Shown in pieces: positions 16,550 through 25,900 of a DNA stretch of 64,000 nucleotides. The translations under genes and the position numbers were made by a program. Origin of the DNA: Halonotius sp046719765 (lineage in GTDB: Archaea > Halobacteriota > Halobacteria > Halobacteriales > Haloferacaceae); contig NZ_JABEBY010000006.1 of assembly GCF_046719765.1 (NCBI RefSeq), positions 1 to 64,000 of the forward strand, written 5' to 3'. The notes beneath the pieces were generated by a model that was not told the origin of the DNA, made no database searches, and saw nothing but the letters and a program-made list of their open reading frames with translations. Position 1 is the stretch's first letter. Every line of letters begins with the position of its first letter.

Positions 16550-18097
16550 CTACAGCGACCCGGTCGGCTGTCCGCCGTTGCGCCGAGGCTGGCTGTTCCC
16601 CAGTTCACAGTGCCGGTCGGCTGCCCCGACGTAGAAGGAGGTCAGTTGGTCGGGAACAGTCGCCTCATCGACGACGTTGACGACGAGATCGTCGTCGCTC
16701 AGCACGTCGCCGTCGTTTTCGTAGGTGTTCTCTCTTACTGCTTGCTCGCCCATGAGATCCAACTCGCCAGCGATGTTGCCGATGACAAACAGCGGGCGGT
16801 CACGCTTGGTGTCGACGCGGGCGTTGGCTTCATCGAGGCCGCGGGTCGTCACATCGATGACATTCTCGCCAGCGTCCCAGGAGCCAAAGAGATCAAGAAC
16901 GAACAGCCGATTGCCCGCCAGCGCGTCCGTCAGCGTCACCTCGGCGGTGGCCGACAGCGCGCTCGCCAGCGTCCGACGATCCATCGTCGCTGTCGGCGAC
17001 AGCGAGACCGCCCAACCGGCGTCGATGGCGGCGGCACAACAGGTCGCCACCGCCTCGTCGACGGCTTGGCTGCTGCTGCCGCCCTCGCCCGTGTCGGCGG
17101 TCACCACCGATCGAGAGCCGGCCGGCAGCCCGCCGTTGCGATCGAAGTCATCGAGTCCTGTCGGCACGGTTTCGGCCTCCTGGAGCCGCGCCTCCCGGCT
17201 CTTGCGGGCTGCCGACAGCACGTCGTCGATCTCGGCGAGCAGATCGGTGGTGTCGGCGCGCTCGTCGTGGATCTCGCCGACAGAGTTCTCGATCCCGCGG
17301 GCGGCATCGGCGGTTTCCTCGGTGACCGAGGCGACGCGTGTGGCAGCCTCCGCGCCCTGCTGGACGGCGGTCGAGACCTCGTCGATGCCGGCGGCCGCCG
17401 ACTGGATCTCCTCGGTGACGACGTCGAGTTCGTCGTCGGCGGTTTCGACCTCATCGGCCCCAGTTTCGACGGCGTCGACCGCGTCATCGAGGGCATCGGT
17501 CACCTCGCCGGTGACCTCCTGGATCTCGGTGACCGCGCTCTCGATCTCCTCGGTTCGGGTCTGGGACTCCTCGGCGAGGCTTTTGACCTCCTCGGCGACG
17601 ACCGCAAAGCCATCGCCGTCCTCGCCGGCGCGAGCGGCCTCGATGGAGGCGTTGAGCGCGAGCAGATTCGTACGCTCGGCGATCTGATCGATCACGTCGA
17701 CGACCTCGTTGATCTGGCTGACCTTTCGCTCCAGTGTTTCGACCTGTGACTGCACCTGCTTGGTGGCTGTCGAGGCGGTCTCCATCGCGTCGGTCGCCTC
17801 GGCGGCGGCCTCTTGGCCGGCCGTTGTTGCTGTTGCTGCTCGGTCGGTTGTCTCGCTGACCTCGTTGGCCGACGAGGAGACCTCCTCGATGGTCGCGCTG
17901 AGATCCGAGACCTCACTGGCGACGCCATCCATCTCATCAACCTGCCGCGTCGCCGTCGACTGGATCGCTTCGAGTCGATCGTCGACCGCCTCGGCGGTCG
18001 CATGCACGACCCCGACCGCGCCCTGGGCGTTGGCGATCATCCCGTCCTCAACAGCTGCCTGCGATTCGGTATCGATCTGCTCGTTGTCTACTGACAT
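16550..18097 (-). CDS. Soluble methyl-accepting transducer domain fused to a KaiC/RecA-like domain (HTR-like protein)
   Basis: 515 residues with no transmembrane helix. The N-terminal ~300 residues form a coiled-coil chemotaxis signalling domain with the conserved hairpin tip ERTNLLALNASIEAARAGED and flanking Glu/Gln-rich heptads. From about residue 305 a KaiC/RecA-like module starts TGLDDFDRNGGLPAGS. Its P-loop position reads ADTGEGGSS, lacking the GK[ST] lysine, so ATP hydrolysis is doubtful. Haloarchaea encode similar HTR-like proteins, presumed to feed CheA or other regulators. An AATAAAAA stretch near 18131-18140 upstream could be its promoter. Confidence 0.75.
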   Translation of the reverse strand: MSVDNEQIDTESQAAVEDGMIANAQGAVGVVHATAEAVDDRLEAIQSTATRQVDEMDGVASEVSDLSATIEEVSSSANEVSETTDRAATATTAGQEAAAEATDAMETASTATKQVQSQVETLERKVSQINEVVDVIDQIAERTNLLALNASIEAARAGEDGDGFAVVAEEVKSLAEESQTRTEEIESAVTEIQEVTGEVTDALDDAVDAVETGADEVETADDELDVVTEEIQSAAAGIDEVSTAVQQGAEAATRVASVTEETADAARGIENSVGEIHDERADTTDLLAEIDDVLSAARKSREARLQEAETVPTGLDDFDRNGGLPAGSRSVVTADTGEGGSSSQAVDEAVATCCAAAIDAGWAVSLSPTATMDRRTLASALSATAEVTLTDALAGNRLFVLDLFGSWDAGENVIDVTTRGLDEANARVDTKRDRPLFVIGNIAGELDLMGEQAVRENTYENDGDVLSDDDLVVNVVDEATVPDQLTSFYVGAADRHCELGNSQPRRNGGQPTGSL

Positions 18098-18318
18098 TCG
18101 TTATCATGGGCCATTACGTCGACGCACGTAAGTTTTTATTCATGAATGTTAATGCGATTTCAACACAGGATTGTTTTTCGTATAGCCAACACAAAGTATG
18201 AATGAGAAAGAGTAAACAGAAAAATACAGCATTCAAGCTAATCTCAAATCCGGTCTGTCCGCGCTGGAGCCAGTTCTTGAACCGGAACGGCTACCCGAAC
18301 TGCGGTCGCGTTCCCGAT

Positions 18319-18849
18319 ATGACCGGCTGGCAGCGACTCGCCTCGGAAACTGAATACGACTGTGGCTGGTTCACCGCCGGCTACGACCGCGTGGTTGAGC
18401 CCTCGGGTCGGGAGGCGGACTACTACTGGGTTGACAAACCGAAAGATGGCCTCGGGATCGTCGCCGTCACCGACGACGACCGCGTGGCGATGGTCGAACA
18501 GTACCGACCGAAGTTGAATGAATCGTTTGTCGAATGCCCCGGCGGCTACGTCGAATCCGGGGAATCCTACTGCGAGGCGGCCGCACGCGAACTCAAAGAG
18601 GAAACTGGGTTGTCGGCCGACAACACCGAACTGCTGTCGACGTACTACCCGAGTGCGACGATGCGGTTCCAGCGTGGGCTGGTCGTCGCCACCGGGCTGG
18701 AGGCTGGCGATGCTGACCCCGATGAGGGCGAGTACATCGAGTGGCGATTCATGGCTGTTGCGGACGCCATCGAGTCAGCGAAAACGTCGCCGACGACGGG
18801 CTGGACATTGACAGCGTTGTTGGCGGCGCGTGAAGAGGGGTATATCTGA
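18319..18849 (+). CDS. Nudix hydrolase, ADP-ribose pyrophosphatase-like
   Basis: 176 residues. The Nudix box is complete: G-x5-E-x7-REL-x-EE-x-GL in GYVESGESYCEAAARELKEE followed by TGL. An ADPRase-like EQYRPKL precedes it and EGEYIEWRFM follows. It cleaves a nucleoside diphosphate linked to another moiety, substrate unproven. The ATG at 18319 (MTGWQRLASETEYDC) is preferred. The longer frame from 18202 adds a basic, Cys-containing stretch from AT-rich DNA unlike haloarchaeal protein. Confidence 0.8.
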   Translation: MTGWQRLASETEYDCGWFTAGYDRVVEPSGREADYYWVDKPKDGLGIVAVTDDDRVAMVEQYRPKLNESFVECPGGYVESGESYCEAAARELKEETGLSADNTELLSTYYPSATMRFQRGLVVATGLEAGDADPDEGEYIEWRFMAVADAIESAKTSPTTGWTLTALLAAREEGYI

Positions 18850-18862
18850 CGGGCAGCGTAGA

Positions 18863-18869
18863 TTTATAC
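18863..18869 (+). promoter_or_regulatory. TATA box of the toxin-antitoxin operon
   Basis: TTTATAC is centred about 27 bases before the antitoxin ATG, implying a leaderless transcript. Autoregulation by the RHH antitoxin would be normal for such operons. Confidence 0.45.
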
Positions 18870-18892
18870 GATTGTACTGCTAACGTATAGTT

Positions 18893-19117
18893 ATGAGCAG
18901 CGACCGACAATCAGTACCCGTGTCACTCCCGACGGAGTTGGTCGATCGGCTCGACAGACTCGTCGACGACGGTGTGTTTAGTTCGCGGTCGGACGCGCTT
19001 CGCTACGGTGCTCGCGTCGTTGTGCGCGAGGAACGTCGCCAGCGACTCCACGAACAGACTGACAGCGAGGCCCGCGAGGACGTAGCCGAACGGCTGGAGC
19101 GGAAGCGTGTACCTTGA
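18893..19117 (+). CDS. Ribbon-helix-helix antitoxin (CopG/VapB type)
   Basis: 74 residues. The N-terminal beta-strand (QSVPVSLPTELVDRLDRLV) and helices (FSSRSDALRYGARVVV) form an RHH DNA-binding fold. A charged C-terminal tail (RRQRLHEQTDSEAREDVAER) would bind the toxin. It overlaps the PIN toxin gene by 11 bases. The frame is intact while its partner is not. Confidence 0.82.
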   Translation: MSSDRQSVPVSLPTELVDRLDRLVDDGVFSSRSDALRYGARVVVREERRQRLHEQTDSEAREDVAERLERKRVP

Positions 19118-19494
19118 CCTGGATGTCATCCTTGCCGAATTGAAAGCTGACGACTGGCTGTCGAGTGCCGTCGATATTGACGCTATCGATGAGCCGAAAA
19201 CGTCGGTTGCGACGGGGGATCGAACTGCAGTACGTGATGGAAGACGAATGGGGACGTGATCGAGTGGTACGGGCGCACGAGGAGATTCTTGACTGCGATA
19301 TCGAGCTTGTTCCGCTCGCTCCTGACGCATTAGACGCTGCTGCGACGTTGCGAGCACAGTATGATGCGCTGAATGTCTTCGATGGTGTTCACCTCGGTAG
19401 TGCGCAGGTTCTTGACGAGCCGATTGTCTCGACCGATACCCTGTTTCCTGAAATCCCGGAAGTTGAGCATATAGATCCGCGGAATCTTGACTAA
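19107..19494 (+). pseudogene. VapC-type PIN-domain toxin, broken by a one-base frameshift
   Basis: From the GTG at 19107 the frame reads MYLDLDVILAELKADDWLS and on to DEPKTSVATG, then leaves the family pattern and stops at a TGA shortly after. From 19219 the next frame continues the same protein: IELQYVMEDEWGRDRVVRAH, then ALNVFDGVHLGSAQVLDEPI and VSTDTLFPE. The junction is a run of five Gs (19214-19218), and four would restore SVATGIELQYV and a 128-residue PIN protein. Acidic metal-binding residues (D in YLDLD, D in NVFDG, D in VSTD) are preserved, so the lesion is recent or a base-call error. PIN toxins cleave RNA. Confidence 0.8.
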
Positions 19495-19521
19495 CTGTGC
19501 TGTTTCGGTGGAATTTGAACC

Positions 19522-19665
19522 TCAGTCGCCGCCGTCGGCCCGCGCTTCCGTCGACGAATCGTCCCACGGGCTCACGTCAACGCCTTGGCTTTCGAGGTAG
19601 TCGCGGATCTCGTCCTGTTGCTCCGCCAGTCCGTCTCGCAGTTCCTCGATCTCCTCGTCGGTCAT
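19522..19665 (-). CDS. Small acidic protein in a tRNA-linked cassette
   Basis: 47 residues, MTDEEIEELRDGLAEQQDEI then RDYLESQGVDVSPWDDSS. Its start codon overlaps the stop of the upstream gene as ATGA, so the two are translationally coupled. It is probably a short helix and disordered tail. The family is not identified. Confidence 0.55.
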   Translation of the reverse strand: MTDEEIEELRDGLAEQQDEIRDYLESQGVDVSPWDDSSTEARADGGD

Positions 19666-20057
19666 CGGCTCTCGTCTATCTGGTGCCATTCTTCGAATCT
19701 CCGTATATAGCCTTCGAGGTTCTCTCTCAAGTGTTCTTCGGCGCGATTGAGGGCGACGTTTGATCGGAGCGGCGGTGTCAGTTCGTGACTCTCGATCTTT
19801 GCACTGTCCCGGTAGATGTCGATGTGAAGCCCATCCTCGGTCACGTCGTGGGCAGCTTCGCTGCTACCTTCGCCGTCGTGATCGTACCGGACTACTTCGT
19901 CCCACTCATCTTCGACGATGTTGCGTCCATACTCCAACTGGACGACGAACCGGGTGACGATTCCGCGCTCGATGTCAAGACCGAGTCGGCGGCGGGATCG
20001 ACGACCTACTCGCTCTGTGAACTCCCTGTCGTAGTCCCGCGGTTTCTTTTCGCCCAT
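19662..20057 (-). CDS. Haloarchaeal conserved hypothetical protein (DUF7718-like)
   Basis: 131 residues: basic N-terminus (MGEKKPRDYDREFTERVG), a strand-rich core (TRFVVQLEYGRNIVEDEWDE, VVRYDHDGEGSSEAAHDVTE) and a helical end (AEEHLRENLEGYIRRFEEWH). The pattern resembles a haloarchaeal family I recall as DUF7718, with no known function. It leads the two-gene cassette flanked by tRNA-Asp 3'-end fragments. Functional inference is not possible. Confidence 0.65.
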   Translation of the reverse strand: MGEKKPRDYDREFTERVGRRSRRRLGLDIERGIVTRFVVQLEYGRNIVEDEWDEVVRYDHDGEGSSEAAHDVTEDGLHIDIYRDSAKIESHELTPPLRSNVALNRAEEHLRENLEGYIRRFEEWHQIDESR

Positions 20058-20109
20058 CGCGCTCGGTGCTGTCTCTCTGCGGCATCGGATAAAAATCTGG
20101 ACGTGGAGA

Positions 20110-20230
20110 CCCGGAGCGGGATTTGAACCTCACTCGCTCACTGCGTTCGCTCGTTGCTTCAAATCCCTTCTGATCGCTTCGCTGTCGCAGACTCACTCGT
20201 CGCTTCGCTCCTCGTTCGTAGTTGCGACAG
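20110..20230. repeat. tRNA-Asp 3'-end fragment with hairpins (attachment-site-like scar)
   Basis: 20110-20129 (CCCGGAGCGGGATTTGAACC) is identical to 20241-20260, the T-arm and acceptor end of the adjacent tRNA-Asp. GGGATTTGAA (20118) pairs with TTCAAATCCC (20158), and CTGTCGCA (20182) with TGCGACAG (20223). A third, imperfect copy (18 of 21 bases) lies at about 19506-19527. Confidence 0.6.
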
Positions 20231-20238
20231 CAGAAGAA

Positions 20239-20311
20239 CGCCCGGAGCGGGATTTGAACCCGCGTCACGACCGTGACAGGGTCGTATGATGGGCCACTAC
20301 ACCATCCGGGC
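20239..20311 (-). tRNA. tRNA-Asp (GTC)
   Basis: The reverse complement is a 73-base cloverleaf. The acceptor GCCCGGA pairs with TCCGGGC, the D arm contains GTGTAGTGGCCCATCAT, the anticodon stem CGACC/GGTCG has loop CTGTCAC (anticodon GTC), the T loop is TTCAAAT, and the discriminator is G as is usual for Asp. CCA is not encoded. Confidence 0.95.
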
Positions 20312-20369
20312 GAACGCATCCTATCGTACCGCGGTAAGGTAAATAAGGCTTCTCTTTTCCGGCAGTCGA

Positions 20370-20720
20370 CTACTCCTCGTAAGCCAGATTCATCAGCCAC
20401 TGCGAGAAGGAGTCACTTTGCGGATCGACCTCCTCCTCGCCGATAAACGGCGAGAGCAGATCGCCGGCCATCAGCAGCCGAAAGTCCAGATCCTTCGCTG
20501 TCGGCTCAAGATAGTAGGTGTTGTGTCCGTTGTAGACGGTCTGTTCGCGGTTGATCAACTCAGCCTCGACCAGGGATTCGGCGATCCGACTCCCCTTCCG
20601 CGAGGAGATATCGAGTTCCTTCCAGAAATCGCTTTGATGGATCCCACCGGTTTCCTTGATGAGTTCGAGTCCGCGCTGCTCGTCGGCGGAGAGGTCGACC
20701 TCGGCTTCGGACACACTCAT
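20370..20720 (-). CDS. Winged helix-turn-helix protein
   Basis: 116 residues. A winged helix occupies about 12-75 (LSADEQRGLELIKETGGIHQ, SDFWKELDISSRKGSRIAES, LVEAELINREQTVYNGHNTY). The C-terminal ~35 residues (LLMAGDLLSPFIGEEEVDPQ) are likely helical. The start MSVSEAEVDL at 20720 lies 25 bases after the stop of the NRDE gene, so they probably share a transcript. It is a likely transcription regulator. The target is unknown. Confidence 0.72.
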   Translation of the reverse strand: MSVSEAEVDLSADEQRGLELIKETGGIHQSDFWKELDISSRKGSRIAESLVEAELINREQTVYNGHNTYYLEPTAKDLDFRLLMAGDLLSPFIGEEEVDPQSDSFSQWLMNLAYEE

Positions 20721-20745
20721 TACTTCTACTGGGGTCGCAACTCGT

Positions 20746-21498
20746 TTAAAGGCTGCTTTCGACGCGTTCGACGGCTGTCCGACACGGCGGCCCATCCGCA
20801 AACCAGTAGGTACCGACGCTTGCGGCGGCCTCACCGCCGAGTTCGATCAGCGACGCCGACCGTGTTCCAAACCCATCGCCGTGGACACAGACGCCGTACT
20901 CGTGATCGCCGAGCACGGCGGCGGCCTGCTCGCGCCACGCCGCGGCCGTCGGTAGGGCCCCCGCCTCAACGCTAAGAGCCGATCGCACCGCGGTCGCGTT
21001 GGCGGCCTGCTGGCGACCCTGTTCCGGTCGTTCCGGCGGCTCGAAGAACGCCCCGTCCGCGCCGACGTTGACGACGACGTGAACACCGGGCTCGAACTCG
21101 GTGACGCTGAGCTCACCATCCCACTCAAGCAGGGTCGCCCGGTCGGCGTCGGCAACGACGAGATTGAAGCCGGCGTAGCTGTCGCTCTCGACGGCGCGGT
21201 CGACGGCGTCGACGGCCGCCGTCGCCGACGCACAGCCGAGGCAGTCGGCGACAAGCTGGCCCCGCGAGCGTTCGCCCGCGCGGTCGACCCAGCGGTTGGT
21301 GATCCCGACAAACAGCCCGGCCTCGTTGTAGCCGATCCACGTGCCGCCAGCCCGGGCGTCTCGCGGCGCGATCGCCCGTGGGTCGGTTCGATACAGCCCT
21401 GGCGGCTCGCTGGGGCGGTCGACGGCCTCATCACGGTTGGCGGCGACGACGATCGGCGCGTCGGCGACAGCCTGCCACGCAAGGACGAGTGTACACAC
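20746..21498 (-). CDS. NRDE-domain protein (TANGO2-like)
   Basis: 250 residues. The family-defining NRDE motif is present (PIVVAANRDEAVDRPSEPPG). Further conserved parts are GGTWIGYNEAGLFVGITNRW and a split SDSYAGFNLVVADADRATLL. The start is the GTG at 21498, giving VCTLVLAWQ, the normal MCTL N-terminus. The longer upstream frame is unlike protein. The N-terminal Cys2 would be exposed after Met removal, resembling an Ntn-hydrolase arrangement. The biochemical role is not settled. Confidence 0.78.
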   Translation of the reverse strand: MCTLVLAWQAVADAPIVVAANRDEAVDRPSEPPGLYRTDPRAIAPRDARAGGTWIGYNEAGLFVGITNRWVDRAGERSRGQLVADCLGCASATAAVDAVDRAVESDSYAGFNLVVADADRATLLEWDGELSVTEFEPGVHVVVNVGADGAFFEPPERPEQGRQQAANATAVRSALSVEAGALPTAAAWREQAAAVLGDHEYGVCVHGDGFGTRSASLIELGGEAAASVGTYWFADGPPCRTAVERVESSL

Positions 21499-21657
21499 AA
21501 CCACCCGTAGGGCCGACGCCAACAAGAACCTCGCCCTGTCTCGGTTGTCTGCGTCGACCGTGTTGTTCGCACCCCGACCTCTGTGGGTAGCGTTCGGACG
21601 CTGACCGGGGGACAGATCGATACCATAAGGTACGTTCATGTGAAACAGGGCTGGTAT

Positions 21658-22281
21658 ATGAGTACGCAGGGCCACGCCACCAAGCCATCGACGCCAGAGA
21701 TCGACAGCGACCTCCTCATCACCGTCTCCGGCCCACCGGGCTGTGGGGCAACGACGCTCTGTGAACGCCTCTCGGCGGCGATGGACTGCCCCTACGTGTC
21801 GGGTGGCGATATCTTCCGGGAACTCGCCGAGGAGGGCGAACACAGCCTTCACCAACAGACCGCCATCGCCGACAGCTCCGCTGATATCGACCGCGCACTC
21901 GACAAGCGACTCCGATCGATCGCCGAAAAGTGGGGGGCTTCCGGGAAACCCTTCATCCTCGAATCACGCCTTGCCGGCTGGCTCGCCGGCGAAAGTGCTG
22001 ACCTCCGGATTTGGCTTGATGCCCCCGACGAGGTACGGGTCGACCGCATCGACAACCGCGAGGAAACCGAAGCCGAAATGCGCGTCCGAGAGGTCAGTGA
22101 GGCCGGACGGTATCAGAAATACTACGATATCGACGTTGAGGATCGGGAGTTCTACGACCTCAACGTCAACACCGCCCGCTGGGGGAAGGAGGGCGTTTTC
22201 CAACTGGTCAAAACCGCGATCGAGCAGTACGATCCCGAAGCCGACGAAGGAGCCTACGAGACACCGGCCGTCGATCTCTGA
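21658..22281 (+). CDS. Cytidylate/adenylate-kinase-like protein with altered P-loop
   Basis: 207 residues related to archaeal CMP kinase (LLITVSGPPGCGATTLCERL, then YVSGGDIFRELAEEGEHSLH, LDKRLRSIAEK, FILESRLAGWLA). The P-loop reads GPPGCGATT, with Ala in place of the catalytic, phosphate-binding Lys of GxxGxGK[ST]. The lid and the REVSEAGRYQKYYDIDVED segment remain. It may bind a nucleotide or RNA without kinase activity, or be a specialised haloarchaeal paralog. Start chosen at 21658. Confidence 0.75.
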   Translation: MSTQGHATKPSTPEIDSDLLITVSGPPGCGATTLCERLSAAMDCPYVSGGDIFRELAEEGEHSLHQQTAIADSSADIDRALDKRLRSIAEKWGASGKPFILESRLAGWLAGESADLRIWLDAPDEVRVDRIDNREETEAEMRVREVSEAGRYQKYYDIDVEDREFYDLNVNTARWGKEGVFQLVKTAIEQYDPEADEGAYETPAVDL

Positions 22282-22540
22282 GCAGGTGCGGCTCCCTCGG
22301 GTCGCTGGTTCCCACCGCGATACTACCGTCAGTATTTGCAACCGAAACTGTGGTGTTGTCGTCGATAGCGCGCCACCAACTAGTCTAATCGAATCATAGA
22401 ACCCGCCGACGTGAGTGGGTATTGTCTCTCAACTCGACGAACGACACTGGGCATCACTCAGACGCGCTTGCACCCATAGCCCACTGTTTCGACTGCAAAT
22501 CCTGCTGTGGGCAATACCTCGCGTACGCTTTCGTGTCGAT

Positions 22541-22789
22541 TTACTCCGTGTCGGCGTCCGCCTCGTTGCCGCGGGACAACAGGCTGCAGTTGCGGTCTGC
22601 CTGCAGCACCGACCAGATGACTGCTGTAAGAATGACCAGCCCTTCGAGCCGGGCGGCGGCAACGACCCACGGTTTCGGCGTTGGGGCGTCGCCGTCGTAC
22701 TCGTAGCTGAGCCGGGTGACCACCTGCATGAATCGTTCCGGATACAGCGTCTCAACGAGGCCAACACCACCGAGGAGGAGCTTCAACAT
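22541..22789 (-). CDS. Small haloarchaeal membrane protein
   Basis: 82 residues: hydrophobic N-terminus MLKLLLGGVGLVETLYPERF, a middle TRLSYEYDGDAPTPKPWVVA, a helix LEGLVILTAVIWSVL, and a charged tail. It looks like a conserved haloarchaeal family of unknown function. The ATG at 22789 gives the natural hydrophobic start. It is divergent from topA. The 259 bases between it and the preceding plus-strand gene hold nothing I can support. Confidence 0.62.
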   Translation of the reverse strand: MLKLLLGGVGLVETLYPERFMQVVTRLSYEYDGDAPTPKPWVVAAARLEGLVILTAVIWSVLQADRNCSLLSRGNEADADTE

Positions 22790-22868
22790 GGCCCTTCTGA
22801 CAATCCGAATGGTCAAAAGCTCGCCGGTCGTCCCGCTACAGGGTTCGCCGGCTCCCATCGCGCGAAAG

Positions 22869-22875
22869 CTTTAGG
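22869..22875 (+). promoter_or_regulatory. Probable topA TATA box
   Basis: CTTTAGG lies 28 bases before the topA ATG at 22901, consistent with a leaderless transcript. It also argues against the upstream extension of the open frame to 22415. Confidence 0.4.
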
Positions 22876-22900
22876 CGAGCCAGCGGCCTACGCCGACCCA

Positions 22901-25900
22901 ATGAGTCGCGGCCCTGCAGTGATTATCACCGAGAAGGACAACGCCGCCCGGCGGATCGCCGACATCCTCAGCGACGGCACCGCCGACACCGAGCGTGTCG
23001 CCGGCACCACCGTCTACAAATGGGGCGGAAAACGCTGTATCGGCCTCTCGGGCCACGTCGTCGGCGTCGACTTCCCCCCGGAGTACAACGACTGGCGGGA
23101 TGTCGAACCCGTCGAGTTGATCGACGCACCGATCGACAAACAGCCCACACAGGAGGGAATCGTCCGCGCGCTCCGCCAACTCGCCCGCCGGGCCTCACAT
23201 GTCACCATCGCCACCGACTACGACCGCGAGGGCGAGCTGATCGGTAAGGAAGCCTACGAACTTGTCCGGGAGGTCAACGAGGACGTGCAGATCGACCGCG
23301 TGCGCTTCTCGTCGATCACCGACCGCGAAGTGACCGAGGCCTTCGACAACCCCGACGAACTCGACTTCGAGCTCGCCGCTGCTGGCGAGGCCCGACAGGT
23401 GATCGACCTCCTGTGGGGGGCGGCCCTCACCCGCTTTCTCTCCCTTTCGGCGCGCCAACTCGGCGACGATTTCATCTCTGTGGGCCGCGTCCAGGGCCCG
23501 ACACTCAAGCTGATCGTCGATCGCGAACGCGAGATCGAAGCCTTCGACCCAGAGGACTACTGGGAACTCTTTGCCGACCTCGAAACCGACGCAGACGGTG
23601 GGTTTGAGGCGCAGTACTTCTACCGCGACGAGGACGGCAACGAGGCCGAACGACTCTGGGACGGCGACCGCGCCGAGGCCGTCTACGAGGCACTCGCCGA
23701 CGCCGAAACCGCCGCTGTCGACTCGGTCAACCGCCGGACCCGCACCGACAGCCCGCCCGCGCCGTTCAACACCACCCAATTCATCCGCGCGGCCGGCTCG
23801 CTGAACTACTCCGCCCAGCAGGCGATGAGCATCGCCGAGGAACTGTACACCGCCGGCTACCTCACCTACCCCCGCACCGACAACACGGTGTATCCCGAGG
23901 ATCTCGATCCCCGCGAACTGCTGGAATCGTTCACCGCCGACAACACCTTCGGCGACGACGCCGAGAGTCTTCTTGCAGCTGACGACATCACCCCAACCGA
24001 AGGCGACGAGGAGACGACCGACCACCCGCCGATCCACCCGACCGGCGAACTCCCGAGCCGCAGCGAACTCTCCGAGGACGAGTGGGAGATCTACGAACTC
24101 GTCGTCCGGCGGTTTTTCGCTACCGTCGCCGACGACGCGACGTGGGAACACCTGAAGGTCGTCGCCGAGATCGCCGACCGCGAGGTCGTCGTCGACGGCG
24201 AATCGACGGCCGAGGATCTCACGCTGAAGGCCAACGGGAAACGCCTCGTCGAGGCCGGCTACCACGCGGTCTACCCCTACTTCAGCCAGTCGGAAACCCA
24301 CGTCCCGGATGTGACCGCGGGCGACGAATTAGCGATCACCGACACCCAAATCGAGGCCAAACAGACCCAGCCGCCGCGCCGGTACGGCCAGTCGCGGCTG
24401 ATCGAGACGATGGAGGATCTGGGGATCGGCACCAAATGCCTGACTGAAGATACAGAAGTGTTACATCGCAACGAGGAGGGTGATATCGAACGCGTCGAAA
24501 TCCAACAGCTGTTCGACGAGAGCGAGGTGTTGCTCGCCGATGGGGATACTGATATCGCAACCACGACTGACGGGCCGGCAACGCTCTCGTATGACGAAAC
24601 GACGGACACAGTAACCGAACGGGAGCAGACACTCATCAGCGAACGACCACTCGAAGACGACGAACAGGTGTATGAGATCACAACCCGGAGCGGCTCCTTT
24701 TCGGTGACAGGCGAGCATCCGGTGTACGTACGAGACGAAACCGGTGCTCTCACCATCACCCGGGCTGACAAACTCCAGCCGGGTGATCGGCTCCTCTCGA
24801 CCCGACGCGCTATCAGTGCTGAGGCAGTTGGTGAGGGGTGTGCTGTCTCGTGGGAAACGTTTGTTGGGAACTGTGATTCCGACTCGAAACTGTACGGCGT
24901 TGACTGCAACGAGCAGTTCGAAACGGCACGAAAAGCGATTGCTGACTCACAGGGAGCGTTTGCCGAACGGGTTGGGGCACACCGCCCGGCGATTACGCGG
25001 TACGAAAACGATGACAAAGACGTGCCACTGTGGCTGCTTGATGCGGTTGATATTCGCCCGGAGCAACTCCACGGCCTAAACTACGACCAGGCGATCGATA
25101 ATCCGTTCCCACTGTACTGGTCGCCAGCACTCGCACGCTTGATTGCGAACGCCAAGGGCGATGGCTCGGTCTTCGTTTCGGACGAGGAAAATACAGTTGA
25201 TATCCGATACCACAACACCGATAAACGTCTCATTGATCGGTTTGTGTCGGATATCGAGACGCTGTTTGGTGTCGAACCACGCGTCTCGACTCGGGCGGGG
25301 CGGGAAGCCGGTCACGCACAGCGATACCAAGTACAGTTGTCAGCTGCCACTGGCCGTGTCCTGCTCACTATTATCGAAGCGATCACTGATTCCGGGTTGG
25401 AGTCGATTCCGGAACCGCTACAACCGATCTACGTTGGCGCGCTATTCGACGATGAGGGCCATATTGATCGGGATCGAAAGGCGTTCATCTCGAACACCGA
25501 TCATCAATTGCTCGAACAGGTCGGATCGATACTCGAAACCCACGACATCGATACCCGACTGTCCCGCGGACAACACAAGCTGTACGTCCGCGGTCGCCGG
25601 AACCTCGAACGATTCCTCGATATCGTTCCGGTCAGTGCTGACAAAAAATTCTACCGTGGACTGGCCGGGCTTCGACAGTACGATACGACAGTTCGAAAGG
25701 CCGAGGTACTCGCTGAAATCAGTCAAACTTCCCTGACGACGTTTGAGTTGGCAGATCGGCTCGACGTAAGTGTCCAACAAATCCGAAAATCGATCCAAGA
25801 GCTACGAGAAGACGGATATGTCGAGAAACATATCGAGGGTAGCAACCGGAGCCACGATGGAAATCGGACGTTCCGGTATACGACTGATTCGTACAGTGAT

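Noticed and set aside
22415..22900. N-terminal extension of the topA frame
   Set aside because: The extension is unlike protein, crosses the antisense small membrane gene, and precedes a TATA-like box. The Toprim domain begins right after the ATG at 22901.
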